The notes below the pieces were generated by a model. It ran no database searches. It had not been told where the DNA came from and worked only from the letters and a program-made list of their open reading frames with translations. From Galeopsis tetrahit (Eukaryota; Streptophyta; Magnoliopsida; Lamiales; Lamiaceae): a DNA stretch of 64,000 nt. Both the position numbers and the translations under genes were made by a program. Location: assembly GCA_963675135.1 (NCBI GenBank), contig OY776133.1:44671494-44735493 (forward strand), written 5' to 3'. Positions 12,729 through 24,709 of the stretch are shown here, in pieces. Every line of letters begins with the position of its first letter. The first letter of the stretch is position 1.

Positions 12729-14742
12729 TTTTCTTTTTTTTTTTCTTTTCACTTCTTCAAATTGATTTTCTCCTACTTTTAACTTTCATCAGTCACAATA
12801 GAACTTATATACATGCTTTGTGGGTTATTTAGTGGAAAGGGACACAAATATAATTCTACTTATTTAGATTTGGGGATTAGTTATGGGAAAAGAAAATTAA
12901 TTTTTTATATTTTTGGAAAAGAAGAATTATGACTCATTGATAATTGCATAAATGATATTTGTCCATCCCGATTTTGGGTAGATATGCAACTACATAAAAA
13001 AATAAGAAAATAATTATGGTGTGCCCTTTTCAACAAAGAGAGATTAATTGATTATGTACACAAAGATTCTCATTCATGATAACGACGTTGGTCGATAAAA
13101 ATAAATTAGGGGTATTATGATTGTCAGAGGAGTTCTCACTACAAAAAATGCAAAGATTAGAGACGAAAACACTGTGTCTAATTTATATAAAGACGGTTTT
13201 TTCAGTCTCTAATTAGAGATAAATTATGTCGTCTATAATCGTGTAACGACCCATTTCGTATGCGGGTAATAAACTATGTCTAATTCTGTCTCAAAGTCAA
13301 ATTATAGATGGGACTCGACCCGACACCGTCTCGTATACCCATTCGACCCGCAACTCTCATACCACCCCCATCTATTTAAATGAACTTTTTTTTTCCGCAT
13401 TTTGTGGGAAGTGATCCCAGGTGGTCGAGCACCTAACTATGTGCGCCCACCACTCGGACAAGCTACCCTTTAATTTTAGTTATTTCTCTTTTTATTGTAT
13501 TTGAGATTATGTAGAAAACTTTTAGGTTTTAGGGCTTTGTAAATATTTGGATTGAAGTTTATGGATTAGTGTTTTGCTTTAAATGGTGTTTGTCTCTTAT
13601 TTGTGTGCTTAATCATTATTTGAAAGCATGTTATTAGTGGCCATGATAATGTGTTTTATCTATCGTTAACTGGGGTAGTATCGAGAGATTTATTCCATTA
13701 ATCGTACATAAGCATGCAACCCAATATTGTTATGATCTCGAGAGAGGATTAATTATTGGGAGGGAATTGAATGATTCTTTGGGCTAATTCAGGTGATACA
13801 ATATTTGTGAGGTAGAGATACAAACTTATATTGTATTTTACTTTAAATTAGTTAGATCGAGAGATTGATTAATTCTTCTTTAGTTATCAATCCTATAAAG
13901 ACAAACTTAATTGCCATTTGAATGAGTCATTATTCATAAATAGATTTCTAAATATTGCATATGCCTTGAAACCACATTTTTCCTTAATTATTTTTATTAT
14001 TTTCTTTTCATTAACTTGTTATTGATTTGGATTTGGACTAGTTTTTACTTTGCTTTCTTAGTGACATTTATAGATAACATTAGAATTAGTCTTAGTTTTT
14101 AAACCTTCCTTGCAAATCAATCGTGTCTAGATAGAATCGTGCGAATAAATATCACTTTTACACTAAAACTTCCCTGTAGAATCCACCTCGTACTTAGTTC
14201 GCTACAATATACACCGTATACTTGCGGTCATACTTAGGAAAAGATGATTTATGGGCTTATACAAGATTATATGAGGGTAATATTAAGCTCTAGACCTATT
14301 TCCCATGGGCTGGGGGCTAAATGGGCTTGAGCCCCGTAAGCCCTTTGAGGGCTAAATCCCGATATTTGTGCGAGAGACCAAGTCAAATAGAAGACTTGTG
14401 AAAATATGGGCTGATCCCAAAAATATAGGATTTGAAAGCGAGAAAATAGGGCTGAAAGGCCCATGAACTTAGTCAAGAGACTAAAACGGTTGAGACAAAA
14501 GGGGAATGGATACCCTTTTCCCCAAGGTATGTTTTAAGGTTCGGTTGGTGAATAACAACATATCTAATTTGCTGCATACGAAATACACACACATAAACAC
14601 CTTTTGACCGGAAATTATAACATACCATACTGTTTAGAGACAGGAAAAATCGTCTCTAATGACAAGTTGAAATTTCGGGTCCATTAGAGACAATATTTTT
14701 TACCGTCTCTAATTTTATTTCTATTAGAGATTTTTTTTTTCG

Positions 14743-14845
14743 TATTATAAGATGAATAATGAAGTTGCTATACAATACAACCTATCATATTACAAGTTGT
14801 TTTGGTTTATCAAAACAAAGCATAAGGGATATCAATATCCCAACA
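14743..14845 (-). mobile_element. Truncated minus-strand LTR terminus (array unit 6)
   Basis: Same fragment as in units 4 and 5, with single-base changes (for example AAGTTGTTTTGG in place of AAGTTGATTTGG). It shows that unit 6's left half is of the unit-5 type. Confidence 0.65.
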
Positions 14846-14983
14846 ATTATTTAGTAAGAATTAAAAAAATATATTATCTTCATATGCTAAGCATTATAAT
14901 AAATACCTTAATTACAATCTTGGAGCGAAAACTAAAAACGAAAGATTTTTAAATGGAATTTATTAAATATTTTTTAATGTATG

Positions 14984-16621
14984 TGTTGGGAATAAAATGA
15001 GATATGTTTTGATCTAATACCAAAACCCCCTGAGACATGCCTAAGTCAAATTGAGTATGTTCTAGAGATGTTAGAACATATAGAATAAAGGCTAGATGAG
15101 AAGCTGATATGTTAGGCAGCTCTTAGTTGAATAGATGCACAATTTGAGGGGGAACCTATGCTTTGAAGTTTATCAAGAACAAGTCCCCTCTAGGCTCAAA
15201 TTCTGGAACAACCACTAAGCCTAATGAAGGCCAAGTATGCTGATCAGGAGAGTTGTCCAGGAGTGTTGTCTCAGCACAATTAAGCAAGATCAAATCTTCT
15301 GAAAGCTTGAGGTCAACCATGCTGAAGAGTTAAAGACAACAAAGCCCTAAAGATCTTCAAAGAATCATGCTAAGTTCACTTTCAAGTGAAACAAAGGGCA
15401 AGAGCCAAGTCATCTGATATGAGCAAGCCAACCTTGCTGATAGTGATAAGGAGAGTTGTCCAGTTGATAAGGAATGTTGTCCTATCATTGGAACAACCTT
15501 CAGAAGTCATGTCCAAGTCCTAACAAGAGAATCTTAAAGTCAGACCTTGGGAAAAGTGTTGCAGAATGAAGACAAAGCTTAAACAGCCGTTTATTTCCCA
15601 AATGAGGACATGTCACTATCAAGATTCTGTCTTCAAAGTTGAAGAACTAAAAGAAGACATTTATGGAAATTTGAGGCTGTCTCTCCAACGGGCAAATCCT
15701 TGAATTGTCTATAAATACAGAAGTGTGAAGACCATTTGAGAGCACCCTCAACAATTGAAAAGAACATCCAACTATCTTACAAGCAAGAGTGCTTTCAAAG
15801 CTTTCAAAGACTATCTTAGTCTTCAAACACTTCTTCTAAGCTGAACCTATTGTATATCCATACACAAGCTTAGAGAGATATCCTATCCTTATACATTGAT
15901 CTTCATTGTAAAGGATATCTCACCAGTTGGAACCTTACTTTAATCCTTACCCCTTTCAAGTGAGAAAGTGAGAAGGTTGTTGTAGTAGTAGTAGAAGTGG
16001 TAGGAGCTGACTATTGAGAGAAGAACAATTCAGTTCTTAGTTGAGAAGAGGGTACTAGGACTCTAGACATCCTAGGGATCAATTCACCAAGGAGTGGTGT
16101 TATTGATCAAGTGCACCTTGGCACTATAAAACAAGTTAATTCCAAGAGTGAAGGAATTATCCTGTTCAATCAGGGAAGTGGATGTAGGAGCTTGAGTCTC
16201 TGAACCACTATAAACTCTTGTGTTGATTTGCTTTTCAAGTACTTTCATACATTCAACACTGCACACAAAACTGATCTTTCAAAGAATACATATTCAAACA
16301 CTGTGCAAAACCTATTTGGACAAGTTCCCTGAAAACTGGACTGTATTGAATTGACTAAGTGATTTCAGAAACTTTAAAGGAGTCTAAACTAAAAGGGTCA
16401 ACCACTATTCCGCACATATAACTCCTTTAGATAGTTATTCAACTAAGTACTCAATAGTACTTAGTAGTTTGATTATCTTAGAAGAGTTAATCATCTTCAG
16501 CAGAGTTGTCCAAGACAACCTTGCTAAGCTCTGGTTTGATCAAAAGTTAAAAAGAATTGCATACAAGTGTATTCCCCTCCCCCCCCCATACACTTGTTAT
16601 ATACTCCTTTCAGGACCAACA
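14984..16621 (+). mobile_element. Solo LTR of a Ty1/copia element (same family as Element C)
   Basis: The LTR starts TGTTGGGAATAAAATG and ends GGACCAACA, 1638 bp in all. It is flanked on both sides by GTATG (14979-14983 and 16622-16626), a 5-bp target duplication. It matches the LTR at 61345-62960 along its length; shared landmarks include TATAAATACAGAAGTG and a C-run followed by CATACACTTG near the end. No internal region remains, so LTR-LTR recombination removed the element. It interrupts array unit 6 only, so it inserted after that unit formed. The 60-codon minus-strand reading frame at 16084-16266 lies inside the LTR and is not a gene. Confidence 0.93.
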
Positions 16622-16649
16622 GTATGAAAATTCATAGAATGTTACAAAC

Positions 16650-17232
16650 TTAAGTAATAAAGGAAAATTTAGTATTACATATTTTTTTCTCGCATTCAGT
16701 ACCTATGCACTTCTGTACTTCTGTCGTATCTACAAAATCAAAATATATCATTAATACAATATATATAAGAAATAACAAAATATATTAGGAAAATATCACT
16801 CTAATATATTGTTCAATTACAAATTTGAAGATAAGAATACATTAATAACTAAAAGAGCATATATTTTATGTTCTACAATTTGATGGTGTTTTCAACAATT
16901 CAAATTGCAAGTATTAATATATCAAGTTATTTCGATTAATTTTATAAATTATAAAAAAATTGCTCACCATTGACATATTTAGCGCAAAGTTCAGATGCAC
17001 AACCGAGATTACAATAATATGTTTTCTTATTAGTAATTGTTTTTTCCTTGTAACAATTGAACATACATAGTAGAGCACAAGGAATATTTGCTCTTATTGC
17101 ACACGGTAGCACGCATTTCCCATAACATAATGGAAAAGTTGTTGAAATAGCTGAACAATCTTTTACAACAATCGCTAATATCAAAACCATTAGTATTATA
17201 TTCTGTTCTACACTCATTTTCTTCAACCCCAT
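16650..17232 (-). CDS. Thionin-like small secreted cysteine-rich protein, copy 6 (3' flank split by a solo LTR)
   Basis: Exon 1 is 17232-16968 and exon 2 is 16729-16650. The acceptor reads TAG instead of CAG, still a legal site. Changes are E25D, G47R, V55L and V57M; G47R puts a charge in the loop between cysteines 3 and 4. The 12 mature cysteines are present. A solo LTR with target duplication GTATG begins 24 bases past the stop codon, so the AATAAA used by the other copies now lies 1.7 kb away (14959-14964). The transcript must end within the LTR or read through it. The TATA-like box is at 17304-17311. Confidence 0.77.
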
Positions 17233-17801
17233 CTTTTTTTTTTTCTTTTCACTTCTTCAAATTGATTTTCTCCTACTTTTAACTTTCTTCAGTCACAATA
17301 GAACTTATATACATGCTTTGTGGGTTATTTAGTGGAAAGGGTCACAAATATAATTCTACTTATTTAGATTTGGGATATTAGTTATGCGAAAAGAAAATTA
17401 ATTTTTTATATTTTTGGAAAAGAAGAATTATGACTCATTGATAATTGCATAAATGATATTTGTCCATCCCGATTTTGGGTAGATATGAAACTACATAACA
17501 AAATAATGATGGTGTGCCCTTTTCAACAAAGAGAGATTAATTGATTATGTACACAAAGATTCTCATCCATGATAACGACGTTGGTCGATAAAAATAAATT
17601 AGGGGTATTATGATTGTCAGAGGAGTTCTCACTACAAAAAATGCAAAGATTAGAGACGAAAACACTGTGTCTAATTTATTTAGAGACGGTTTTTTCAGTC
17701 TCTAATTAGAGATAAATTATGTCGTCTATAATCGTGTAACGACCCATTTCGTATGCGGGTAAAAAACTATGTCTAATTCTGTCTCAAAGTCAAATTATAG
17801 A

Positions 17802-18790
17802 TGGGACTCGACCCGAACCTAACAAAGCTCGACCCGACACCGTCTCGTATACCCATTCGACCCGCACCTCGCATACCACCCCCATCTATTTAAATGAACT
17901 TTTTTTTTCGCATTTTGTGGGAAGTGATCCCAGGTGGTCGAGCACCTAACTATGTGCGCCCACCACTCGGACAAGCTACCCTTGAATTTTTTTTTAATAT
18001 TAATTGTATATGTATTCATTTTTTATCCATTTTTTTAAAAATCATTTATTTTATTTCTTTCTTATATATTAATGTGTAACTTTTTAATTAATTTGAAAAT
18101 GTAATTTCTTGTTGTTAATATATAAATTGTACTTTGAAGCGGCCAAAATATGTTATCCTATGAGGAAATGACACGGGGAGATAAGATGAGTTATCTATGT
18201 CATTATTTGTTGAATAATCTATAAAGGTTTTGTATGTACTTGTTTACTTATATTGGCATTGGGCTAATGGGCTTGTAATTAGTGCATGAGTTGTGTTGTT
18301 AAACCATGGATTAAGCCCAGTATAATAATAAGGCATTATTTTGGCCAAATACAAGTAAGAAAAGGTTAATAAAGATGATTTATGGGCTTATACAAGATTA
18401 TATGAGGGTTATATTAAGCTTTGGGCCTATTTCCCATGGGCTAGGGGCTGAATGGGCCTGAGCCCTGTAAGCCTTTTGAGGGCTAAATCCCGATATTTGT
18501 GCGAGAGACCAAGTCAAATAGAAGACTAGAGAAGATATGGGGCTGATCCTCGAAATATAGGAGCTAGAAGCGAGAAAATAGGACTGAAAGGCCCATGAAC
18601 TTAGTCAAGACACTGAAACGGTTTACACAAAAGGGGAATTTGATAAACTTTCTCCCCAAGGTACGTTTTAAGGTTCAATTGGTGAATGAAAACATATCTA
18701 ATTAACTGCATACGCAATACACACACATAAACACAAAAACACCTTTTGACTGGAAATTATAACATACCATACTTTCCGGCGACCTAAATA
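17802..18790. repeat. Partial, divergent array unit 7
   Basis: The first 180 bases match other units. Then, after CAAGCTACCCTT, about 390 bp of different AT-rich sequence replaces the LTR-derived block. Similarity resumes at AAAGATGATTTATGGGC and follows the unit-4 version (GCCCATGAACTTAGTC, CATACCATACTTTCCGG). It stops at GACCTAAATA, where an LTR begins. No gene is seen in this stretch. The rest of the unit would lie beyond the nested transposons. Confidence 0.8.
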
Positions 18791-19345
18791 TGTTGGGATA
18801 TTCATCCTACCCTTAATCAGATTAGAAGATATATACTTAGTTTTGATGGCTAAAGCAAGATCATGTAATCTAGTGTTAAGTTATAATTTGTAATCTAGTT
18901 ATAGGTTACCTAAGCTGTTTTATAAAGCTTAGTAGATAATTACAGAAGTATACGTCTTAGTCTTGTGAGATCAAATATATGTATATCAGCTGATATCACA
19001 CTTGGTTAAACACGTGTTCGCTTAAAATTTGAAGAGTAGAAGACTAAAGACTAGAAGACACATGAAAGTTCATTAGTAAAATCTGTCTGCAAGGTTCTTG
19101 TATACCTTATCAACTTATATTAGCTACATGAGATCAGCCGATCAAAAGACCTCTATTGATATGAACTTCACCAGATCTTGTCAAGCCTTAGAGAGCATTA
19201 AAGACCGTTGATCTGATTGATCAGATAATAGAAAGCATTAAAGGCAACTGATCACCAGAAGATAAAGAGAATGTCAGATAACATTTGACAGACTCAAATA
19301 GAAGAGAAGACTACAAGTCTAAAAACTCAGCTTACATGGACTAAT

Positions 19346-19613
19346 AAGAAGATGGCAACGCAACTATTGAGTTGACTTGGACTAGGGATTCAGAGATCTT
19401 TTCACAATCGTACAAAACATTTAATACATTAAATGCACATTCCTTTTAAGGAAAGTCGTACCAGAATATCAGGAGACATCTAATCCATGAAGATCTCATC
19501 CTAAAAATAGAAGATCTGCTCCAACGGCTAGTTCGTACAAGCAATCCTCTACAAATACAAGACTGTTAATTAAAGAATCAAACTACCAGAAACTCACGCG
19601 CAAGAACTCACCA
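19346..19613. repeat. Left copy of a 268-bp direct repeat flanking the LINE
   Basis: It starts AAGAAGATGGCAAC and ends CAAGAACTCACCA. It matches 24293-24559 along its whole length with about 20 differences by eye. Both copies are LTR sequence. The arrangement fits an unusually long target-site duplication made when the LINE inserted. Confidence 0.8.
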
Positions 19614-20188
19614 CAGAATTCATAAATACCTTGAATGCTACCCACATTACCCAACAACCCACAAAAAAATATACCCCTGCAAATTCCCATAAAGACTCCC
19701 ATAATCTCGCTTCAAAATCTGATCCCACAAATCCCATTAACCCCAAGGCTATCAACCCTCCCACACAATCCAACACCAAACTATCCATGTATAACCAACA
19801 CCCACATCCACGTAAAACGTAAAATCCCCCCATCTCATACAACCAACACAAAGAGCCAAATGCCCATTCAGAATTCAGCGTCATCCATCACCCCAAGCAC
19901 CATCCAAACTGAAAGTAACAGAGAGACAACCAAATCCCATCCACCCACCACTAACATGAAAACACCAAAATTCACCAAGCCACTCCGCATACCAATCATA
20001 CAAAAACTTCCAAACATAAGAAGAGAGGATAGAAAGGCACAACCTATTCACTGTGACAAGAAACACAAAGAACCCATGGAGATAGCGACTGAACACACCG
20101 AGAAGAAAAGTAGAACACATGAACCAGAAGCTATAAGGAGTGATCAGATCGAAAGGGTGGCGACTGCAATGCAGTCCCACCGATCCCA

Positions 20189-21235
20189 ATGATCGCCCTA
20201 AATTGGAACTGTCGCAGGCTTAGGAACCGAGCGGCAGTTCGGGCACTAAAAAAGCTCCTACATGAGAAAAATTCGGATATAGTTTTCCTCATGGAAACGA
20301 AGATGAAGTGTATCCAAATGCAGCAGTTGAATTCAAGAGCTCTACACTTTGAAGGTGGCCTTCCTATGGACTGTGAAGGGGAAGGAAACTCAAGAAAAGG
20401 TGGCCTTTGCATACTTTGGAGGAACAAGCTAATACTCTCCCTCTCATCCTTCTCAAAGAACCACATCTCTATGGAGGTAGATGCGAGCGGAGAGTACAAA
20501 TCTTGGTTTTTTACTGGAGTTTATGGATGGCCGGAACAACACAATCGAAAGAATACATGACATCTGTTAAGGGAGGTACAACCCGCACCGGGGACGGCCT
20601 GGTTGTGTGTGGGCGATTTTAACGAAATATTATGGTCCCATGAAAAGAAAGGAGGAAGCTCGAAGCACACATTGAGCATGGAGTATTTTCGAAACACTCT
20701 TATTCATCTCGAGCTCCAGGACTTAGGTTTTGAAGGATACTCGTTCACTTGGTCGAATGGGAGATTTGGTAATGACAACATACAGGTTCATTTGGATAGA
20801 GCGTTTGCAAACCCTCAGTGGAGACTGTCTTTTCCAGCAGCTAAAGTCCTGCACCGCCTCAAACTAGGGTCTGACCACTCGCCCATCATTGTGCGAAATC
20901 AAAGAAACCCAGATTGTGAAACAGACGGACAAAGGAGAAGAGTTAAGATTTCTAGGTTTGAAAAGATGTGGATGGAAAGCGGAGATTGTGGCAAGATTAT
21001 CGAGAAAGCATGGCAAGCTCGGGGTTCGTCTTTTGCCTTTGCTGATATTGTTAAATACTGTGGGGATCAACTCTCCAACTAGGGGGATAAAACTTTCGGC
21101 CAAGTGGGAAAGAGAATCAAAGAAGCAAAAGAGAAGTTGAGTGAACTCCAGAAACTCCCTCAATCCATTGAGGTACTAGACAACATCAAGAAAGTGGAAA
21201 CAGAAATTGACGAGCTGCTAAAACATGAGGAGATT
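20189..21235 (+). pseudogene. LINE ORF2, apurinic-type endonuclease domain and linker
   Basis: The frame opens with NWNCRRLRNRAAVRAL and DIVFLMETK, the N-terminal hallmark of plant LINE endonucleases. LCVGDFNEIL follows at about 20600, and FTWSNGRFGNDNIQVHLDRAFAN at about 20750 was read as FTWSN...LDRAF. SDHSPI follows near 20875. These cover the Asn, Glu, Asp-Asn and Ser-Asp-His active-site blocks. A single in-frame TGA at about 20558 interrupts the domain between the GVYG block and GDFNE. Further in-frame stops lie at 21080-21082 and just before 21240 in the linker. The function would be target-DNA nicking; this copy is broken. Confidence 0.88.
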
Positions 21236-22350
21236 TAGTGGTACCAACGCTCAAGTGCCCTCTGGATCAAAGATGGAGATAGGAGCACTACTTTTTTTCA
21301 TAAGAAAACTTCTCACAGAAGGGAACGGAACACAATTCGGAGACTCAAAGATGGAAATGAGGGGTGGATTGAAAAGGAGCAGAACATTTGTTACACTGCT
21401 GAGAGAGTATTACATGGAAATTTTTGAGTCGGCTGATCTTGGGGAAGCGAATAGGGTCACGAGCGAGATGAACGGGATCCTGAAATGCCCTTTCACAACA
21501 ATTGAGATTCACAAAGCCCTGAAACAAATGCACCCGACAAAGTCCCCAGGACCCAACGATATGCCTCCTTTAATCTTTCAATCCTTTTGGCCAACTATTG
21601 AATCTTCCTTTGTTAGTACTTGTCTTGATATCCTGAACAAGGGCTCTGACCCTACTCCTCTGAACCACACATACATTGTCCTCATCATCCCAAAGATAAA
21701 AACCCCAGAAACCCCTAAGGATTTTCGGCCCATCAGCCTTTGTAACGTTATCTTTCGTGTGCTCACTAAGACAATTGCAAATAGATTGAAATGTGTGATG
21801 GGCCAAATAATCTCTCCAAACCAAAGCACCTTTATCCCAAATAGACTCACTATTGCCTTAGTTGCTTTTGAAATTTTCCACTCAATGAAAAAAAAGAAGG
21901 TTGGCAAAAAAGGTTTTCTTGCTTTAAAACTGGATATGAGTAAAGCTTATGACAGGGTTGAGTGGAGTTTTCTTAGAAGCATGTGCTTGAAATTGGGCTT
22001 TGATCAGGCTTGGGTTGATTTGATAATGTGTTGTATCACAAGTATTTCTTACTCTTTATTGGTTAACGGGCAGCCCCCAGCTCCCTTTCTCCCTCATTGG
22101 GGTATCCGTCAAGGGGACCCCCTATCTCCTTATCTTTTCTTGATTTGGGAAGAAGGTTTTTCGGCCCTCATCCAAAAGGCAGAAAAATAAGGAGATATCA
22201 CAGGCTTCAAAGTGGCTAGAAGAGCCCCCCCAATATCTCATCTTTTCCTTGCCGACGATAGTATCCTCTTCTTTCGCGGCTCACAGAGGGAAGTGGAGAA
22301 AATCAAAGCCATCATTGCAGAGTATGAGACTGCTTCGGGACAGAGGTAAA
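21225..22350 (+). pseudogene. LINE ORF2, reverse transcriptase domain
   Basis: A frameshift near 21400 moves the coding frame. The RT blocks then follow in order: KSPGPNDMPPLIFQSFW, PKDFRPISLCNV, LDMSKAYDRVEW (first catalytic Asp), IRQGDPLSPYLFL and, after an in-frame TAA at 22188-22190, FLADDSILFF with the catalytic Asp pair at about 22250. Another frameshift lies between about 22350 and 22420. The domain would copy the LINE RNA at the nicked target. It is complete in motif content but cannot be translated as one chain. Confidence 0.9.
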
Positions 22351-22420
22351 TCTAGAAAAATATGAGCTGTCGGCTAGCGCCAATATCTTGACCGAAAGAA
22401 AAGAAGAGTTTGGGAGATAA

Positions 22421-24180
22421 TTGGGTGCACGAACAGTAGAGAGGTACTCAAAGTACTTGGGCCTTCCCACTCTCATTGGAAAATCAAAATCACAGGTCTT
22501 CCGGTTTATTGTGGAACAAGATCAGGGAAAGTTAAAGGGTTGGAAAGAAAAGTCTCTCTCGAAGGCCGGAAGAGAAACTATCATAAATGTTGTGGCTCAG
22601 GCAATTCCTACCTACGCCATGAGTTGCTTTATTTTTCCTCACGCCCTTTGTGAGGAGATTAGGAGGGTTGTCGCTAAATTTTACTGGGGAGCGACCAGAG
22701 ATGAAAGAAAGGTGCACTGGGCTAGATGGGATAAGATCACTCGAAGCAAACGGGATGGAGGCCTGGGTTTCCGAGAATTGATTCATTTTAACTCGGCTAT
22801 GGTCACTAATTTTTTTTGGAGGCTCTCCCACTCTCCTGAATCTTTGGCAGCTTGCATCCTAAAGGCGAAATACTTCCCGAGAGGCAGCATTGAGACAACA
22901 GGCTTGGGCTATCAGCCAAGCTATATTTAGCATAACCTTTTGATGTCCAGGGACCTCGTGTTAGCAGGTTGTGCTTGGTTAATAGGGGATGGGAAATTAG
23001 TCGATGGGTATACAGATAGATGGATTTGGAGGGGCTGCTTTGACACACCCCAACATAATGCTACCCGGAATAACGAAATAGATGCAGTGGCAGATTTCAT
23101 TGAGGACACCACAGGCAGCTGGAACGTGGAGCGCATCATCCAAAATTTCACTAGAGCAGATGTTGATTCTATCCTTGCAATGCCTCTAAGCAACCGTAGC
23201 ATACCTGATAAGAGAGTTTGGAAGGAAACAAAGAATGGACGATTTACTGTTAAATTAGCTTATCATTTGGTAATAAATTTGTTTTCACGGTGGGGGCACA
23301 ATCTAGCATCTAGCTGCAACTCCGCTCCTTTTTGGGGGAAGGTTTGGCATTTGAAAATTCCTTCGAGCACATGTCATTTCATTTGGCGAGCTTGCATAAA
23401 TGCCCTACCGACCGCGGATAATCTGGCAAAGAGGGGAATGACTTCGTGCACAGCCTGTACGCTATGTGGAAACTCAACGGAGACGACATCCCATGTTCTT
23501 TTGCAATGCCCGAATGCTATCCACACTTGGGGACTTTCACACATCCGCCTCGACTTCCAAAGTATCCAAAATAAATCTTTCAGGGATGTCATGTGGGATA
23601 TGTTGGATCACCTCCCACGGGAAGGAGTGGCAATATTTGCAGCCACGACGTATAATATCTGGGTGGGCAGAAATAAATTTATCTTTAAAAATCAGCAACC
23701 GGATTCGGCACGCTAAGCATCCCGAGCCTCAACGCTTATTCAGGAGCTGCTCTCTTCGGTTCAGGGGGAGGACATTCAGAAGACCAGGAATCAGGGCACG
23801 TCGAAGTGGACCTGCCCTCATAGGGGGAAGAACAAAATCAATACCGATGCAACAATTTTTGGTGACGGGACAGTGGGTTTTGTCTTCGTGGTAAGGAATG
23901 ATAATGGAGAGGTCTTAGCATCTGGAAGTCAGCAGATCACAGCCAGTGGCGATAGTACGCTGATCGAGGCCCTGGTCATGCATTTCGCCTTGCTTCGGGG
24001 CTGCTTGTTAGAGCTCTTAATGCAGAAATAGAGACTGACCAGTATACTATGATGGTGGTAGGAGACATATGGGAATTGGCTTATAATCTGAACAGTCTTC
24101 ACTTTACTTTTACCAGACGTGAGGCGAACAAAGTGGCACATCGTTTAGCCTATTTAGGAGACTTTAACGGTTGGTAGAGA
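22421..24180 (+). pseudogene. LINE ORF2, C-terminal zinc-finger (zf-RVT) and RNase H-like region
   Basis: YSKYLGLPTLIGKSK and a KFYWGATRDERKVHWARW-type thumb region are followed by a TAG at about 22928. Then comes the zf-RVT domain (WHLKIPSSTCHFIWR, CTLCGNSTETTSHVLLQC) up to 23716. After a frameshift, RNase H-like coding (TDATIFGDGTVGF, REANKVAHRLA) runs to about 24178. The order and spacing are typical of plant LINEs. Inactive because of stops and frameshifts. Confidence 0.85.
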
Positions 24181-24292
24181 ATTTGGATTGAAGATGTTCC
24201 AAGTAGTTGTATCTCTTTAATTATCAATGATGTACGACATGAGCCTACTCTTTCAATTTAATGAATCATATTTTTCCGTCAAAAAAATAAAG

Positions 24293-24559
24293 AAGAAGAG
24301 GGCAACACAGCTATTGAGTTGACATGGACTAGGGATTCAGAGATCTTCTCACAGTCGTACAAAACATTTAATACATTAAATGCACATTCCTTTTAAGGAA
24401 AATTCGTACCAGAATATCAGGAGACATCCAATCCATGAAGATCTCAAACTAAAAATAAATGATCTGCTCCAACGGCTAGTTCGTACAAGCAATCCTCTAT
24501 ATATACAAGACTTTGTTCAAGAATCAAATTACCAGAAACTCACGCGCAAGAACTCACCA
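24293..24559. repeat. Right copy of the 268-bp direct repeat flanking the LINE
   Basis: It begins AAGAAGAGGGCAAC immediately after the LINE's A-rich tail and ends CAAGAACTCACCA. From there the interrupted LTR continues. See the left copy at 19346-19613. Confidence 0.8.
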
Positions 24560-24709
24560 GCTGACCTCAAGAACATCAAGCTTTCTGAAATCTTTTAAGA
24601 GTTCTTTAGAGCCAGAATTTATATCTTATCCATAGCTCTAAGTTTATGAACCTAAGCCTAAATTTATATTGATATCCATAGAGCTTAGAAAGTGTGATCC
24701 TTTCACACT

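Larger units (their letters stand above)
1..18790. repeat. Tandem array of a ~2.4 kb gene-bearing unit (six complete units plus a partial seventh)
   Basis: The phrase TGGGACTCGACCCGA recurs at the head of each unit. Unit boundaries are 1-2385, 2386-4771, 4772-7161, 7162-10445, 10446-13308, 13309-17801 and a partial unit 17802-18790. Lengths are 2385, 2386, 2390, 3284, 2863 and 4493 bp; the last is 2.85 kb once its 1.64-kb solo LTR is removed. Units 1-3 differ at only scattered bases. Unit 4 keeps about 0.88 kb that units 1-3 lack, and units 5-6 keep part of it. Each complete unit holds one minus-strand thionin-like gene. The window begins exactly inside a unit, so the array probably continues to the left. 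Confidence 0.95.
19614..24292 (+). mobile_element. Plant non-LTR retrotransposon (LINE), degenerate
   Basis: The element has an endonuclease, a reverse transcriptase, a zinc-finger C-terminal domain and an RNase H-like tail in the usual plant LINE (L1-type ORF2) order. It ends in an A-rich tail (AAAAAAATAAAG at 24281-24292). The first 570 bp (19614-20188) are A/C-rich with Pro/Thr/Asn-rich open frames and may be the remains of the ORF1-ORF2 junction. A zinc-knuckle ORF1 was not found, so the 5' end is probably truncated. Several stops and frameshifts make it inactive. Confidence 0.9.
18791..24709 (+). mobile_element. Plus-strand Ty1/copia LTR, interrupted by a LINE and truncated by a minus-strand LTR
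   Basis: The LTR begins TGTTGGGATATTCATCC at 18791, directly after array sequence. It runs to 19613, is interrupted by the LINE, and resumes from about 24560 to 24709 with a segment like Element A's LTR (AAGAGTTCT..AGAGCCAGAA, TATTGATATCCAT). At 24710 it is cut by a minus-strand LTR. Its right end is not in the window. A TCCAACGGCTA motif lies at 19520-19530 and again in the duplicated copy at 24468-24478. Confidence 0.75.

Noticed and set aside
19594..20189. Minus-strand frames over the LINE 5' region (19594-19884, 19881-20189)
   Set aside because: Antisense shadows of A/C-rich LINE sequence, rich in Trp and Cys by composition only.
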